Source of the DNA: Alteromonas ponticola
GTDB taxonomy: Bacteria; Pseudomonadota; Gammaproteobacteria; Enterobacterales; Alteromonadaceae
Reading direction: 5' to 3'
DNA length: 64,000 bases
Assembly (NCBI RefSeq): GCF_012911815.1
Contig: NZ_JAATNW010000006.1
Coordinates: 62,001-126,000 of the forward strand
Below the pieces are notes generated by a model that was not told the DNA's origin, did no database searches, and was given only the letters and a program-made list of their open reading frames with translations. Positions within the stretch are counted from its first letter, which is position 1. Every line of letters begins with the position of its first letter. This document shows, one piece after another, positions 25,167 through 35,400 of the stretch. The position numbers and the translations under genes are program-made.

Positions 25167-25991
25167 TCAGGCGTGACTGTATTGTTTCTCAGTTTGGCGA
25201 TAGCGGGCTTCAAATCCACAAAACACGCCAAACATGGCAATACCCACACCAATAGCCATAAGTGCCCAATCGCCAAACGGCTGTTCCATAATTGATTGAA
25301 ACGCTTCTTTAAGTCCTCCAGCTTCGTCGGGATCATTAGTCCACCCTGCTTGGATGAAAAAGGCACCAATCAGACTATACACAATGCCGCGTGCTGCATA
25401 ACCCAATTGCCCGGCTTTTTTGCTGGCATGGATCTCTTTTGACGACATTGACGAGGTAACAAATTTGTCCATATAGTCTGCTTTATAAGCATGCTTGAAT
25501 TGAACAAACGCGAACACCCCAACAATCACCCCAAGAGCGATGACCACATACCCGCCCCAGCTTTGCTGCATTAACGTCGAGGCTACACTTTCACTTGAAT
25601 CGCCGCCTTGTCCGCTATCGCTGCTTTGCCCCATCAGAATTTTTACCGCAGCGTAAGCACCAATGATATACAGAATGCCCGAAACAAACAGAAAAATCCG
25701 CATGACCACATCCTTGGTTTCACTCATATCCAACCCTTCGGTGTTGAGAAACGTTTGAATCCATCGCCAGACAGAATAACATACCATTCCCGCGATCACG
25801 GCCATCAGCATGTATCTGCCAAACGGTTGCTCCAGAATTTTGGTAAACACGGTTTGTTGGCTTGGACTCTCAGATGAAAAAGACGTCCATGCAGAGCTGA
25901 CCACGATAATGCCCAGTAAAATATAGATAACGGTTTTTGATGCATAGCCAGTACGAGCGATTATCTTAATCCAGGTTTCGCGTTCTGCCAT
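25167..25991 (-). CDS. DUF1206 membrane protein
   Basis: 274 aa. Three similar units of about 85-90 residues, each starting with a G-Y-x-(A/S)-(K/R)-x-x-(I/V)-Y segment (ARTGYASKTVIY, GQLGYAARGIVY) and holding two TM helices; six TM helices in all. That repeat pattern is DUF1206. The ATG at 25991 is preferred to a TTG four codons upstream. Function not established. Single gene between a terminator and a short intergenic region. Confidence 0.88.
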   Translation of the reverse strand: MAERETWIKIIARTGYASKTVIYILLGIIVVSSAWTSFSSESPSQQTVFTKILEQPFGRYMLMAVIAGMVCYSVWRWIQTFLNTEGLDMSETKDVVMRIFLFVSGILYIIGAYAAVKILMGQSSDSGQGGDSSESVASTLMQQSWGGYVVIALGVIVGVFAFVQFKHAYKADYMDKFVTSSMSSKEIHASKKAGQLGYAARGIVYSLIGAFFIQAGWTNDPDEAGGLKEAFQSIMEQPFGDWALMAIGVGIAMFGVFCGFEARYRQTEKQYSHA

Positions 25992-26048
25992 GTAAAGTCT
26001 CAAATGTTTAAGAGGGGTTATTTATATAAGCGAATTTGCCTTATTTGA

Positions 26049-26234
26049 TCATAACTGTTTAATTTTATTTAAGGTCGCTTGCAGCAATAATTGATGCAGA
26101 ACTTTTTTATCGCCCGGTTTGCCACAATGCAAGTCACATACATGGATATGGTACGCAGAAAGAATGTTGATCAGCGCTGAGGCCTTAATATCGATATTGA
26201 TAAAACAGTCAGTCTGGATTGTACCGTGCGGCAT
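26049..26234 (-). CDS. Small Cys/His-containing protein, Fur-box associated
   Basis: 61 aa, no family recognised. The reading is supported by a strong AAAGGGGAAG ribosome site 4-6 nt before the ATG and by normal-looking codon use. The centre reads YHIHVCDLHCGKPGDKK, so H29, H31, C33, H36 and C37 cluster in a possible metal-binding site; another Cys is at position 9. No signal peptide or TM segment. A Fur box lies 63 bp upstream, so I infer iron-repressed expression. It could be a small iron or haem-related protein; no function can be assigned. Confidence 0.62.
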   Translation of the reverse strand: MPHGTIQTDCFINIDIKASALINILSAYHIHVCDLHCGKPGDKKVLHQLLLQATLNKIKQL

Positions 26235-26296
26235 AAACTTCCCCTTTCACTTTTTATTTCAGGCTCAATTTTTACGAAGTTGCATACTAATTTAGT

Positions 26297-26315
26297 GAAA
26301 ATGAGAATTATTATC
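26297..26315. promoter_or_regulatory. Fur box
   Basis: GAAAATGAGAATTATTATC matches the 19-bp Fur consensus (GATAATGATAATCATTATC) at 16 positions. It lies between the YqaA-like gene and the small ORF, upstream of the latter, where a promoter would be expected. Confidence 0.75.
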
Positions 26316-26329
26316 AAATAATTATTTAT

Positions 26330-26914
26330 CTATATTTGTGTGGTGAGCCACCATAGCAGTGCGATAATTAAAGTAATGGCTATTACTGCTTTGGTTTTGT
26401 AACGGCGGATCAGTTTCTCGGCTTTATTACCCCCATAATAGACCGCCAGCGCTAAACCGAAATAGCGGATAGACCTTGCGATCAGAGTCGCAAGTAAAAA
26501 ACTTAACAGTGAATAGTGGGTGGCACCGGCCGCAAGCATGGCAATCTGGAAGGGAATGGGCACTATGCCCAAGGTCAGCACAAACCAGAAGCCCTCGCGT
26601 TGCATTTTCTGTCTGATGCTATCAAACTGCTCGGGGCTGGAAAACGCCTGTATCGCCCATTCGCCTATCAGGTCGAACAGAAAAAAACCTAATGCATAAC
26701 CAAAAACTGCGCCGATAATGCAGCCCACCGTAGCCATCAGCGCGATTGTCCACAATCGTTCGCGTCTGGCCTGCATCAACGGCACCAGAATCGCTTCCAG
26801 CGGGATGGGGACAATGGTCGATTCGAGAAAAGAGGCAACGGTAATGCTGGTCAGCATGTGGTTCGAATGAACCATATTATGCGTTTTTTGCTTTACTGCC
26901 CCTTTAATCGACAT
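26330..26914 (-). CDS. YqaA/DedA-related inner-membrane protein
   Basis: 194 aa, about five hydrophobic segments. ASFLESTIVPIPLEAILVPLM is the VTT/SNARE-assoc opening found in YqaA, and later FWFVLTLGIVPIPFQIAMLAAGA contains the second conserved re-entrant-like segment. DedA-superfamily proteins are implicated in lipid flipping. It begins 8 bp after the amidohydrolase gene, forming a two-gene minus-strand unit. Confidence 0.88.
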   Translation of the reverse strand: MSIKGAVKQKTHNMVHSNHMLTSITVASFLESTIVPIPLEAILVPLMQARRERLWTIALMATVGCIIGAVFGYALGFFLFDLIGEWAIQAFSSPEQFDSIRQKMQREGFWFVLTLGIVPIPFQIAMLAAGATHYSLLSFLLATLIARSIRYFGLALAVYYGGNKAEKLIRRYKTKAVIAITLIIALLWWLTTQI

Positions 26915-26922
26915 ACAAGTCC

Positions 26923-28212
26923 TTAGTTTTGTTTATATACGCGTCCGTCTTTCATGACAAAACTGACCTTTTCCATTACGCGAATATCATCTAAAGGGTT
27001 GCCGCTAACTGCGATAATATCGGCAAGTTTACCCGCACTGATAGTACCCAGCTCATCTTCAACGCCAAGCAGTGTTGCCGCGTTCACCGTCGCGCTTTTC
27101 AGGGCTTCAGCCGCGGGCATACCGGCCTCTACCATTAACGACAGTTCCTGCGCATTGTCACCGTGGGCTGAAACGCCGCTATCGGTACCAAAGGCAATTT
27201 TTACACCCGCTTTATAGGCGTTAGCAAAGGTCTGTTGAATAAGGGGGCCAATCGCAGCAGCTTTGGGTCTGACGAGCTCAGGAAAGAAGCCATCAATTTT
27301 GGCCTTTTCAGCCACAAAATTACCCGCCAAAATGGTAGGCACATACCAGGTTTGATGTTCGACCATCAATTGCATGATTTCGTCGTCCATATAAGTACCG
27401 TGTTCAATGGAATCGACACCTGCTTTAATGGCTCGCTTCATGCCCTCTTTGCCATGTGCGTGCACGGCAACGTGCATATCATAATCCTTGGCGGTTGCAA
27501 CAATAGCTTCAAGCTCATCGGTCATAAACTGAGGATTCTGGCCGCTTTTAGCCACACTCAGTACACCGCCTGTCGCGGTAATTTTGATGAGATCGGCGCC
27601 ATCTTTATAGCGTTGACGAACTGCTTCTCGGGCCTGCGCCACGCCATTTACCACCCCTTCTGTAGGGCCCACATCAGGTCGAATTCGCGCGGCCATGCCA
27701 TTGCTTGGATCGGCGTGTCCACCCGTAGTGGCAATCGACTTTGCTGCAGTGAAAATTCTGGGCCCAACCTGCTGCTTTTTATTAATGGCCTTTCGCAACG
27801 CCACCGTTTCGTTGTAGCCATCACCCAGATTGCGCACACTGGTGAACCCCGACATCAGTGTTTTTTTAGCAAAATGTGCGGCACGTAAGGCGACATCAGC
27901 CTCATTCAATTGAAACCGCTCGAGATAGGTCATGGGGCCACCATGCTCGCCCGATAAATGCACATGCATATCCATTAAGCCGGGTAGCACAGTGGCTGTT
28001 TTTAGATCGATGATGTCATCGTCGTCTTGTGCCTGTTTAAAACCGGATACCACATCGGTGATTTTATTTTCGTTAACCACTATGGTCATGTTTTTTTGTA
28101 GCTCGTTGCCTTCGCCGGTGAATAACTGACCGGCATAAATAAGCGTTTCGGCGCTAGCAGTAGACAGTGAGCCCAACACACTAAGTACAGTCATCAAATA
28201 TCGTTTCTTCAT
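26923..28212 (-). CDS. Exported metal-dependent amidohydrolase (imidazolonepropionase-like)
   Basis: 429 aa. Signal peptide 1-21 ([11 protein letters not shown]). Amidohydrolase superfamily motifs in order: [13 protein letters not shown] (metal HxH), KITATGGV with the bridging Lys, [21 protein letters not shown], and [11 protein letters not shown] with the catalytic Asp. Such proteins act as periplasmic dipeptidases or prolidases, or on cyclic amides; substrate unknown. A 198-bp gap precedes it with nothing notable. Confidence 0.9.
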   Translation of the reverse strand: MKKRYLMTVLSVLGSLSTASAETLIYAGQLFTGEGNELQKNMTIVVNENKITDVVSGFKQAQDDDDIIDLKTATVLPGLMDMHVHLSGEHGGPMTYLERFQLNEADVALRAAHFAKKTLMSGFTSVRNLGDGYNETVALRKAINKKQQVGPRIFTAAKSIATTGGHADPSNGMAARIRPDVGPTEGVVNGVAQAREAVRQRYKDGADLIKITATGGVLSVAKSGQNPQFMTDELEAIVATAKDYDMHVAVHAHGKEGMKRAIKAGVDSIEHGTYMDDEIMQLMVEHQTWYVPTILAGNFVAEKAKIDGFFPELVRPKAAAIGPLIQQTFANAYKAGVKIAFGTDSGVSAHGDNAQELSLMVEAGMPAAEALKSATVNAATLLGVEDELGTISAGKLADIIAVSGNPLDDIRVMEKVSFVMKDGRVYKQN

Positions 28213-28410
28213 TATTTTTCTACTTTTTTGGTGGTGAATTTTACGTTCAGTCAGCTGACCCTCTCGCGAAACGCAGACCCAGATTCAGAGCCGCTGGGTT
28301 TAAATGTTGCCGGTATGGAGGGAGCGTTTTTTGTGTCAGTGAATCTTATCCATTAATTGGCACTATAGACTTTATGTTAAGAGTGGCAGCCAGATCAACG
28401 CTGTTCGTCT

Positions 28411-28983
28411 TTAATCTGAGTCGCTGGGCAATACGCCTATACAATGCGATTTACCCTGGCTCACTAACTCTAAACGGATAGCGCCATCATCGCCTTCGGT
28501 GTGATTTGCCTGTTCAATTAACTGGTAGTAGACATTTTGGTTAAAGCGTGCCCACAAATTTCGTCTGACTCTGATATAGGGGATGGGGGTTGCATTGGTA
28601 TCGGCTAACGCACTGGGCGGATGGCGAAGTTCGATGGGATGCTGGCTGCTAAGCAGCACCTCATCTCCGGTTTGGGTGGTAAAGGTATAACGCCCTTCTC
28701 CATGTTGCCATTGGGTAATCAGAAAGGGGACATCTTCCACCGTAAGACCGACCTTTTCGACGGGCGTGACCAGAAAATACTGCTCCCCTTCTTTTTTGAG
28801 TACTGACGAGAATAGTTTAACTAACGCAAGCCGACCAATCGGTGAGTTTTCATAAAACCAGCGCCCATCCAGTTTTATTTGCATATTGAGGTCGCCACAA
28901 AACGGCGGGTCCCATTCTTCAACCGGTGGCAGGCCATCATTACGATGGCCTTCAATCTGCGTTTGTAACTTATTCAGATCCAT
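28411..28983 (-). CDS. DUF1285 family protein
   Basis: 190 aa, soluble. The family pattern begins after about residue 18: PPVEEWDPPFCGDLNMQI, DGRWFYENSPIGR, LVKLFSSVL, EQYFLVTPVEKVGL, followed by a beta-rich C-terminal domain. Function not established. It overlaps the DUF3014 gene by 14 bp, a pairing common in marine gammaproteobacteria. Confidence 0.9.
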   Translation of the reverse strand: MDLNKLQTQIEGHRNDGLPPVEEWDPPFCGDLNMQIKLDGRWFYENSPIGRLALVKLFSSVLKKEGEQYFLVTPVEKVGLTVEDVPFLITQWQHGEGRYTFTTQTGDEVLLSSQHPIELRHPPSALADTNATPIPYIRVRRNLWARFNQNVYYQLIEQANHTEGDDGAIRLELVSQGKSHCIGVLPSDSD

Positions 28984-29827
28984 TTCGTTCTTCTAGCAGC
29001 GCTTTAATTTCTCGCAGCTTAGCTTTGATACGACGCATATTATCCGGACCTGTGCGCAGCAACTGCTTCTGTGGCGTATTTAATTCTTCCAGCCGCTCAT
29101 CTGCGTATTTATATGTGACCGAATCACTGTAAACCTCAACCGGAACAGGAACTTCTGGGGTATCGAGTAATTGATCTATCGCTTCAATCATGACCTCGTT
29201 GAAAGGTTTGTCTGGATCACCAATTTCCGCATATTTCGCCTGTATGTCTTTTTTGTACTGATCATACAAGTTAAGCAATGCTTCATTTTCAAAAGATTCC
29301 AGCATGTTCACGTAGGGTGTGTAGCGTTTGTAACTGGCTGCATCCACCCACTCTTTACCTGCCTGATTGTAGGTGCGGAACTCTTGTTCAGGTGCCTTGA
29401 ACAACTGATGGCTCGGCGCCATTTCATCATTGGCAAGGTTTGTGACTGACACCACAAAACGCTGCATTAGTCCGTCTTCAACTAATAACTCTTCGGCTTT
29501 TGATTCCTCGCTGATTGATTTTAACGATGAGCGAATACCATCATCGGTGGTATCAATAGGCTCAGGTTCCACCTCAGGTGTCTCCGGCATAGGTTCGACT
29601 TCAGCGTCAGGGTCAATCTCTACAGGCTCAGGCTCTGGTGTGGGCTCGAACGCTTCAGGTTCTTCTGCATCCAGCGTCTCCTGCTCAGTCACCACTGGCT
29701 CTTCAGCTACCTCTTCTTCAACAGGATCGCTGCTTGGCCATAACAACACGGCTAAAATAACCACGACAATAATCGCAATAATGACAACATGTGGCGCCAG
29801 CGTACGCTTTTCCCCAGGTTCACTCAT
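28970..29827 (-). CDS. DUF3014 family membrane-anchored protein
   Basis: 285 aa. One TM segment at about 11-27, then an acidic Pro/Glu-rich stretch (about 32-93) that probably spans the periplasm, then the DUF3014 domain (DDGIRSSLKSISE onward) with FVVSVTNLAN and YTPYVNMLESF. The C-terminus overlaps the DUF1285 gene. Function unknown. 288 bp of AT-rich noncoding DNA separates it from the divergent desaturase-like gene and should hold both promoters. Confidence 0.9.
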   Translation of the reverse strand: MSEPGEKRTLAPHVVIIAIIVVVILAVLLWPSSDPVEEEVAEEPVVTEQETLDAEEPEAFEPTPEPEPVEIDPDAEVEPMPETPEVEPEPIDTTDDGIRSSLKSISEESKAEELLVEDGLMQRFVVSVTNLANDEMAPSHQLFKAPEQEFRTYNQAGKEWVDAASYKRYTPYVNMLESFENEALLNLYDQYKKDIQAKYAEIGDPDKPFNEVMIEAIDQLLDTPEVPVPVEVYSDSVTYKYADERLEELNTPQKQLLRTGPDNMRRIKAKLREIKALLEERNGSE

Positions 29828-30115
29828 AATTTTTCACCTTAGATATAGTTAATTCCCTTCGTGCAATTATAGTAACAAAGATAAAATAGTCAGGTTTTAT
29901 CTTGTTATTGCAGTCTACTCGCAATCTTTACAACTTACTATTTTATATAAATTTTCTACTTTATTAAGGCAGAATACGATCGCTGCATTAAATAAAAAGT
30001 TAAATGCGTGGTGCGCATTTTCACCCGTTTACTAAATAATCAACTTTTTGCAGAGGTAATTTGCTATATACTGACAGAATGGAAGAAGTGTTTAGTTTTT
30101 AAGCGGGATAGATCA

Positions 30116-31351
30116 ATGACGGTCATTTTAATCGCCATCCCTTTTTTCTTTTTGCTGATCGCAATTGAGCTGTGGGTTGACCGTGTTCGGGGCACGGGAT
30201 ATTACCGACTCAATGATGCCATCACCAGCCTCAGCGCCGGCGTGCTTTCCCGCGTTATGGCCGTTGCCCATCAACTCATTCCGATTACCATCTACTTTTT
30301 AGTTTACGACCATTTTGCCCAGTTTACCTTACCTGACAATATGTGGGTGTGGATGGCCGCCTTCATTGCCTACGATTTTTTCTACTACTGGAATCATCGG
30401 CTTGGCCACGAGGTGAGTATTTTATGGGCTGCCCACGTGGTGCACCACTCCAGTGAAGAATACAATCTGACCACGGCACTAAGACAAACCAGCGGTGCAC
30501 TGTTTAGCTGGGTATTCTACTTACCAATGGCTGTTGCTGGCGTAACGCCTGAGATATTCATCACAATTGCAGCGCTGAATCTGGTCTATCAATTCTGGGT
30601 ACACACCCGTCACGTCGGTGAGCTGGGCTGGATGGAAAAAATCTTTGTGACCCCCTCCAACCACCGTGTTCACCATGCACAAAACAAAATCTACATTGAT
30701 AAAAATTATGGCGGGGTGTTGATTATCTGGGATCGTTTATTCAACACGTTCAGGCATGAAGAAAAAGACGTAGACATTATTTATGGTATTCGTGGTGCCC
30801 TTAAGAGCTTTAACCCGCTATGGGCAAACTGCCAGGTTTACGCACAATTGTTCAAAGACAGCTACCACACCAAACGCTGGCAGGATAAATGGCGCGTCTG
30901 GTTTGGACGCACCGGTTGGCGCCCAGCTGATGTCGCAGCACGCTTTCCTTTACAGAAAACCTCGCTGGAACATTTTGTCAAATTCGATCCTAAGCAGTCA
31001 CCGCTGATTAAACTTTATTGCGCGCTTCAGCACGGCATCATGCTAATGATGACGCTTTATCTGCTGCTGGCACTGGAAACTATAAACAGTACTGCACAAC
31101 TGACACTGGTGCTGGCAATACTCAGCAGCGCGCTAATGACAGGGTTTATTCTGCAGGGAATGTCAAAAGCGTTGAAGCTGGATGGCATTCGATTAATCGC
31201 AATCGCCGTACTTTTAGGTGTTACTCATGTGGCCACGTGGTTGCAAGTCAGCTTAGCAACACTGCACTGTATTAGCTTAGTCATTGGACTGCTGGCAATA
31301 CGCAGGGTTGAGCCACAGCTGGAGGAGCCGGATGAGATGGAGACATCTTAG
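30116..31351 (+). CDS. Sterol desaturase/fatty acid hydroxylase family protein
   Basis: 411 aa integral membrane di-iron oxygenase. His boxes: WNHRLGHE, HVVHHSSEEYN, HTRHVGELG and NHRVHHAQN, with several TM helices before and between them. The C-terminal 120 residues are another group of hydrophobic helices, as in the longer bacterial members. I take the ATG at 30116, where the first TM helix starts, rather than an AT-rich extension to 30008. Substrate probably a lipid; most bacterial members do not act on sterols. It is convergent with terC. Confidence 0.88.
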   Translation: MTVILIAIPFFFLLIAIELWVDRVRGTGYYRLNDAITSLSAGVLSRVMAVAHQLIPITIYFLVYDHFAQFTLPDNMWVWMAAFIAYDFFYYWNHRLGHEVSILWAAHVVHHSSEEYNLTTALRQTSGALFSWVFYLPMAVAGVTPEIFITIAALNLVYQFWVHTRHVGELGWMEKIFVTPSNHRVHHAQNKIYIDKNYGGVLIIWDRLFNTFRHEEKDVDIIYGIRGALKSFNPLWANCQVYAQLFKDSYHTKRWQDKWRVWFGRTGWRPADVAARFPLQKTSLEHFVKFDPKQSPLIKLYCALQHGIMLMMTLYLLLALETINSTAQLTLVLAILSSALMTGFILQGMSKALKLDGIRLIAIAVLLGVTHVATWLQVSLATLHCISLVIGLLAIRRVEPQLEEPDEMETS

Positions 31352-31400
31352 CCGGCTGCAGCTCTGAATCCGCACACACCCCCTGCGGGTCTATTTGGCT

Positions 31401-32168
31401 CTACGAGCTGGTTTTATCTTCACTCAGCTTTTTCGCCAGGTGGATGGTTTCTACTGATTTGGCTTTGCGAGAGCGGGCTTTGATGTTGAGCATTTCCACC
31501 ACAAAGGAAAATACCATGGCGAAATACACGTAGCCTTTCGGGATATGCACATCAAAACCTTCGGCGATAAGCGTAAAACCGACGAGTATCAGGAAAGACA
31601 GGGCCAGCATTTTGATGGTGGGGTTTGCTTCAACAAATTCGCCAATGGGCTTGGCTGCAATCAGCATGACCCCCACCGAGACCACAATTGCGATTACCAT
31701 GATACTTAAGTCATCGACCAGGCCAACGGCGGTAATTACTGAGTCTAACGAAAAGATAATGTCGAGAATCGCTATTTGCACCAAAATGGAAAAGAAGCTG
31801 GAAGCGGCTACCTGCGCGTTAGAGGTCTCGATGACTTCAAAGCTGCCGTGAATTTCATGAGTGGATTTGGCCAGTAAAAATAGGCCCCCCAGCACCAGAA
31901 TGATGTCGCGCCCAGAAATTTCATTACCTAATATACTGAACAGGGGTTCAACCAGACCCATTACCCACGCCAGGCTAAACAATAATACCAGACGTGCGCC
32001 CATCGCTAACGACAAACCGATTTTACGTGCTTTGTCTCGTTGGCTTTCCGGGAGCCTGCCTACCAGGATTGAAATAAAAATAATGTTATCGATGCCAAGA
32101 ACAATTTCCAACGCCATGAGTGATGCTAAGGCTATCCATGCTTCTGGACTCGCTAACCAATCGAACAT
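31401..32168 (-). CDS. TerC family membrane protein
   Basis: 255 aa, about seven TM helices. Intramembrane acidic motifs typical of TerC: ALEIVLGIDNIIFISILV and ILDIIFSLDSVITAVGLV. Short basic C-terminal tail. The ATG at 32168 follows AGGAGAG by about 8 nt, better than a longer in-frame reading. TerC proteins are associated with metal (Mn) export and tellurite resistance; the actual ion cannot be deduced. Some family members carry CBS domains, absent here. Confidence 0.92.
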   Translation of the reverse strand: MFDWLASPEAWIALASLMALEIVLGIDNIIFISILVGRLPESQRDKARKIGLSLAMGARLVLLFSLAWVMGLVEPLFSILGNEISGRDIILVLGGLFLLAKSTHEIHGSFEVIETSNAQVAASSFFSILVQIAILDIIFSLDSVITAVGLVDDLSIMVIAIVVSVGVMLIAAKPIGEFVEANPTIKMLALSFLILVGFTLIAEGFDVHIPKGYVYFAMVFSFVVEMLNIKARSRKAKSVETIHLAKKLSEDKTSS

Positions 32169-32494
32169 TTTTTCAATCTCTCCTGATCCACCAAAGCCTC
32201 TGAACATCGTTGTGATGTGTAAAGTAAATGGGCTTGGTTTTCTTGCTATCTTAATGGCTTAGCATAAACGGTGCGAAGTTAAAGACGCAAGCATTCTATT
32301 TGCATGCGCTGTATTTGTGCGAACTTAACACAGGGTCTTAAACTGATTATTAAAATGCAGTTGCAGCAAAATGCTCTTTTTCCACTTCCTTCCGCTGATT
32401 CCGATTGCAACGATTTGAGCAAGCCGATAATCTAGCGGTTTGAGCTTACCAACCGCGTTTTATACGTTTATAACAAAAAATTCGCGAGAAACGC
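32169..32494. other. Intergenic region between terC and the sensor gene
   Basis: 326 bp between divergent genes, no ORF of note. It contains a 12-bp near-identical direct repeat, GTGCGAAGTTAA at 32271-32282 and GTGCGAACTTAA at 32317-32328 (11 of 12 match), 46 bp apart, and a possible -10 TATAAC at 32469-32474 for the sensor gene. Confidence 0.4.
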
Positions 32495-35400
32495 ATGACA
32501 ACCCAGATTCGGTTTTCACATTGTCTGCGGTGTTTAGTCTTCTGCATCTGTCTGATATCAGGCGTTCAGGCTGACACCTTATTTGAACATCCCATTTTTC
32601 ATTCACCGCTTGCCAACGTTTCCGGTATCGACGGCGATATTGTATCTATTACCGAAGACAAACGTGGTTTTATCTGGTTTGTTTCCTCAAATGGATTGTG
32701 GAGATGGGATTCTCATATTGCTGAGCGTGCAACATTTGCCGACGCATCTTCAGAAAAATTTAGCCCAATTGTACAAACAGTAACTACCGACTCACATGGG
32801 CAAGTATGGGTGGGCACTAATCGGGGCTTATATCGACTGGATAGCGATAAACGCATACTACGGGAGGTTTCTTCTGCGGTCGCGGTTCTTTCTATTCAGG
32901 ATATCGCTGTTGTCAACGACTCATCGACGGCGATTTACTTTGCCACTGACCGGGCCGTTTATCGGTATAGTCCAGCGGCGGATAAGCTAGCGGCAGTCAC
33001 GATGCCCTATGAGGCACGAATTCATGCGTTACATACGCAAGGCACTCGGCTTTTCGTAGGAACCGGGAACGGTTTATTAGTGCTCGACGTATCGCAAGCG
33101 ACCCCAATACTTGAAGAGGTAGCCGGCTTTCCTTCTGCTGTTCGCATTAGTGCAATCACCTCAACGGCTTCACAACAACTACTAGTCGGCACGGCCAGCC
33201 AGGGATTATTCGTGCAAACGGGGGCGCAGCAGTTTGCACAACACCGTTTAAACGAACAAGCTGAACCCTGGATATACGCGTTAACGGTAGTTAACCCTTC
33301 CACAGTGTTACTGGGTACGTTTGGTAAGGGGTTGTTTTTATTTGACCTTTCCTCTGCCGCCGTTAAACACTCAACTTTTGATCCACTGCACCCAGCCGGG
33401 TTGGCCAGTGATAATATCTGGACGCTGTTAACCGACTCGAGGGGGTTGGTATGGCTGGGCGCAAATACCACCCTGCAATTATATGATGCCACCAATCCTG
33501 GCCTGAAACATATTTTAGGCGGCACAACTAGTGAGGTTGGGCTACATCAGCGGCAGGTTCACGCAGTACAGGCATTTGACGCTTTTCTGATTGCCGCTAC
33601 CGGCAGTGGTGGCTTAGAAAAGCTCGACCCTGTCAGCGGTGAGTCGATGAGACTGTTAGAGCAGAGTAAAGACCCAATCGAGACATTAGCACTGATTGAG
33701 GACGGTCGCTTATTTGCTTCAAGCAACTTCGCATCTACGTTAATTGATTTGTCGAGCACTGCGCACCAGGACCTGATGATTCCGGGGCGGCCGGTAAAAA
33801 AATACACCGCAGCCATTGCGCAAACCGACGAAACCTTGTGGGTAGGGGGAACAGACGGCTTGTGGGCTTATCAACCAGCTTCGAAGAAAGCAGAAAATTG
33901 GCTACTCAATACCAACCTTGAGCGACGCATTGCCTCTTTACTGGCCACCAAAGAACGGCTCTGGATAGGTACCTGGCAAGGGCTCCTGATACTCAATTAC
34001 CCCAATGCTGAAATCGCCGAGGTAGAAATAGCACCGCAGTCACCTGTGTTGCTTAAAGAGCAATTTATCGCAGACTTATATCAGGACAGCCTCAATCAGC
34101 TGTGGGCGGGAACCAGTAATGCAGGCCTGTTTGTGTATCGCGAGCAGCATGGATGGCAACAACTTGATGTCGATGCCAATCAGGCAGGTGGCACCATTGA
34201 GGCGATTGCCGGCGAAGTGAATGGTAAAATATATGCCAGTACCTCGAAGCACATCGTGGCAGTTGATATCGAATCATTGGAGGTGTCTTCGGTAGTAACT
34301 GGACCCGCTGCGATTAACGCACCCTTTCGCCGCGGCGCGGCAACCATCATGCACAATGACGTAGTGGTATTTGGTGGGGCTAACGGGCTGACCTTGCTTG
34401 AGCCCGCTAAACTGACCGGGTCAGCGACGCCATTGTCGATAGTGCTAACCGAAGGCACTATTTTAACAGCAGACAATAAAACGCTCTCACCCTCTTTACT
34501 AAGCTCACAAATGGAGGCTCCAGCATTAGCCAGGCGGATCAGCTTTGAATTTACCGCATTGGATTATCTCACCCCTGCGCAGTTGGTTTATCGATATCGC
34601 TTAAACGGGTTTGACGAGGATTGGACTGTGGTAGACAGCGAACATCGCGTCGCTACGTTTACGCAACTCGACCCAGGGCGTTATCAGTTGCAGGTTCATT
34701 ATTCTGATGATGGTGTGAACTGGCAGCCAAACGGTATTGAGCGAACGATTATTGTGCCCGCTGCCTGGTATCAGACATGGGTAACCAAAACGGTGTTGTT
34801 TCTGTTTGTCGCGTTAATCTTATTAGGGTTACACCGCTTACGTGTGAACAAACTGCATGCACGCCAGTTGATACTTGAGCAACGGGTGGCAGCGCGTACG
34901 GCTGAATTAGTCGACGCTAATAAAGTGTTGCAACAACAGGCCCAGGCGTTGCGCGATGCCAGTTTAACCGATGCCCTGACAGGGCTGCACAATCGTCGTT
35001 TTTTAACCCAAAACATTGAGCGTGACGTGGCAAAACTGGATCGATACTATGCAGATTGTCACAGGAATGCGGTAACGCCCGATGATACCAGCGACTTGCT
35101 GTTTTTCCTGATTGATATCGATCACTTTAAATCTATCAATGATAATTACGGTCACCCCATTGGCGATAAAGTACTTGTCGAAACCGCTGCGCGACTGACG
35201 CAGGTATTTCGGGAAATTGATTATCTAATTCGTTGGGGTGGTGAAGAGTTTTTAGTGGTCGTTCACGATACCCCACGTGCTGATGCCGCAGCGCTGGCCG
35301 AGCGTGTGCGCAACTGTATCCGTACTGAGCAATATGATATTAAAGAAAATGAGGCAATCAGTGTCACCTGCTCAATTGGCTATGCGGCTTATCCACTTGA

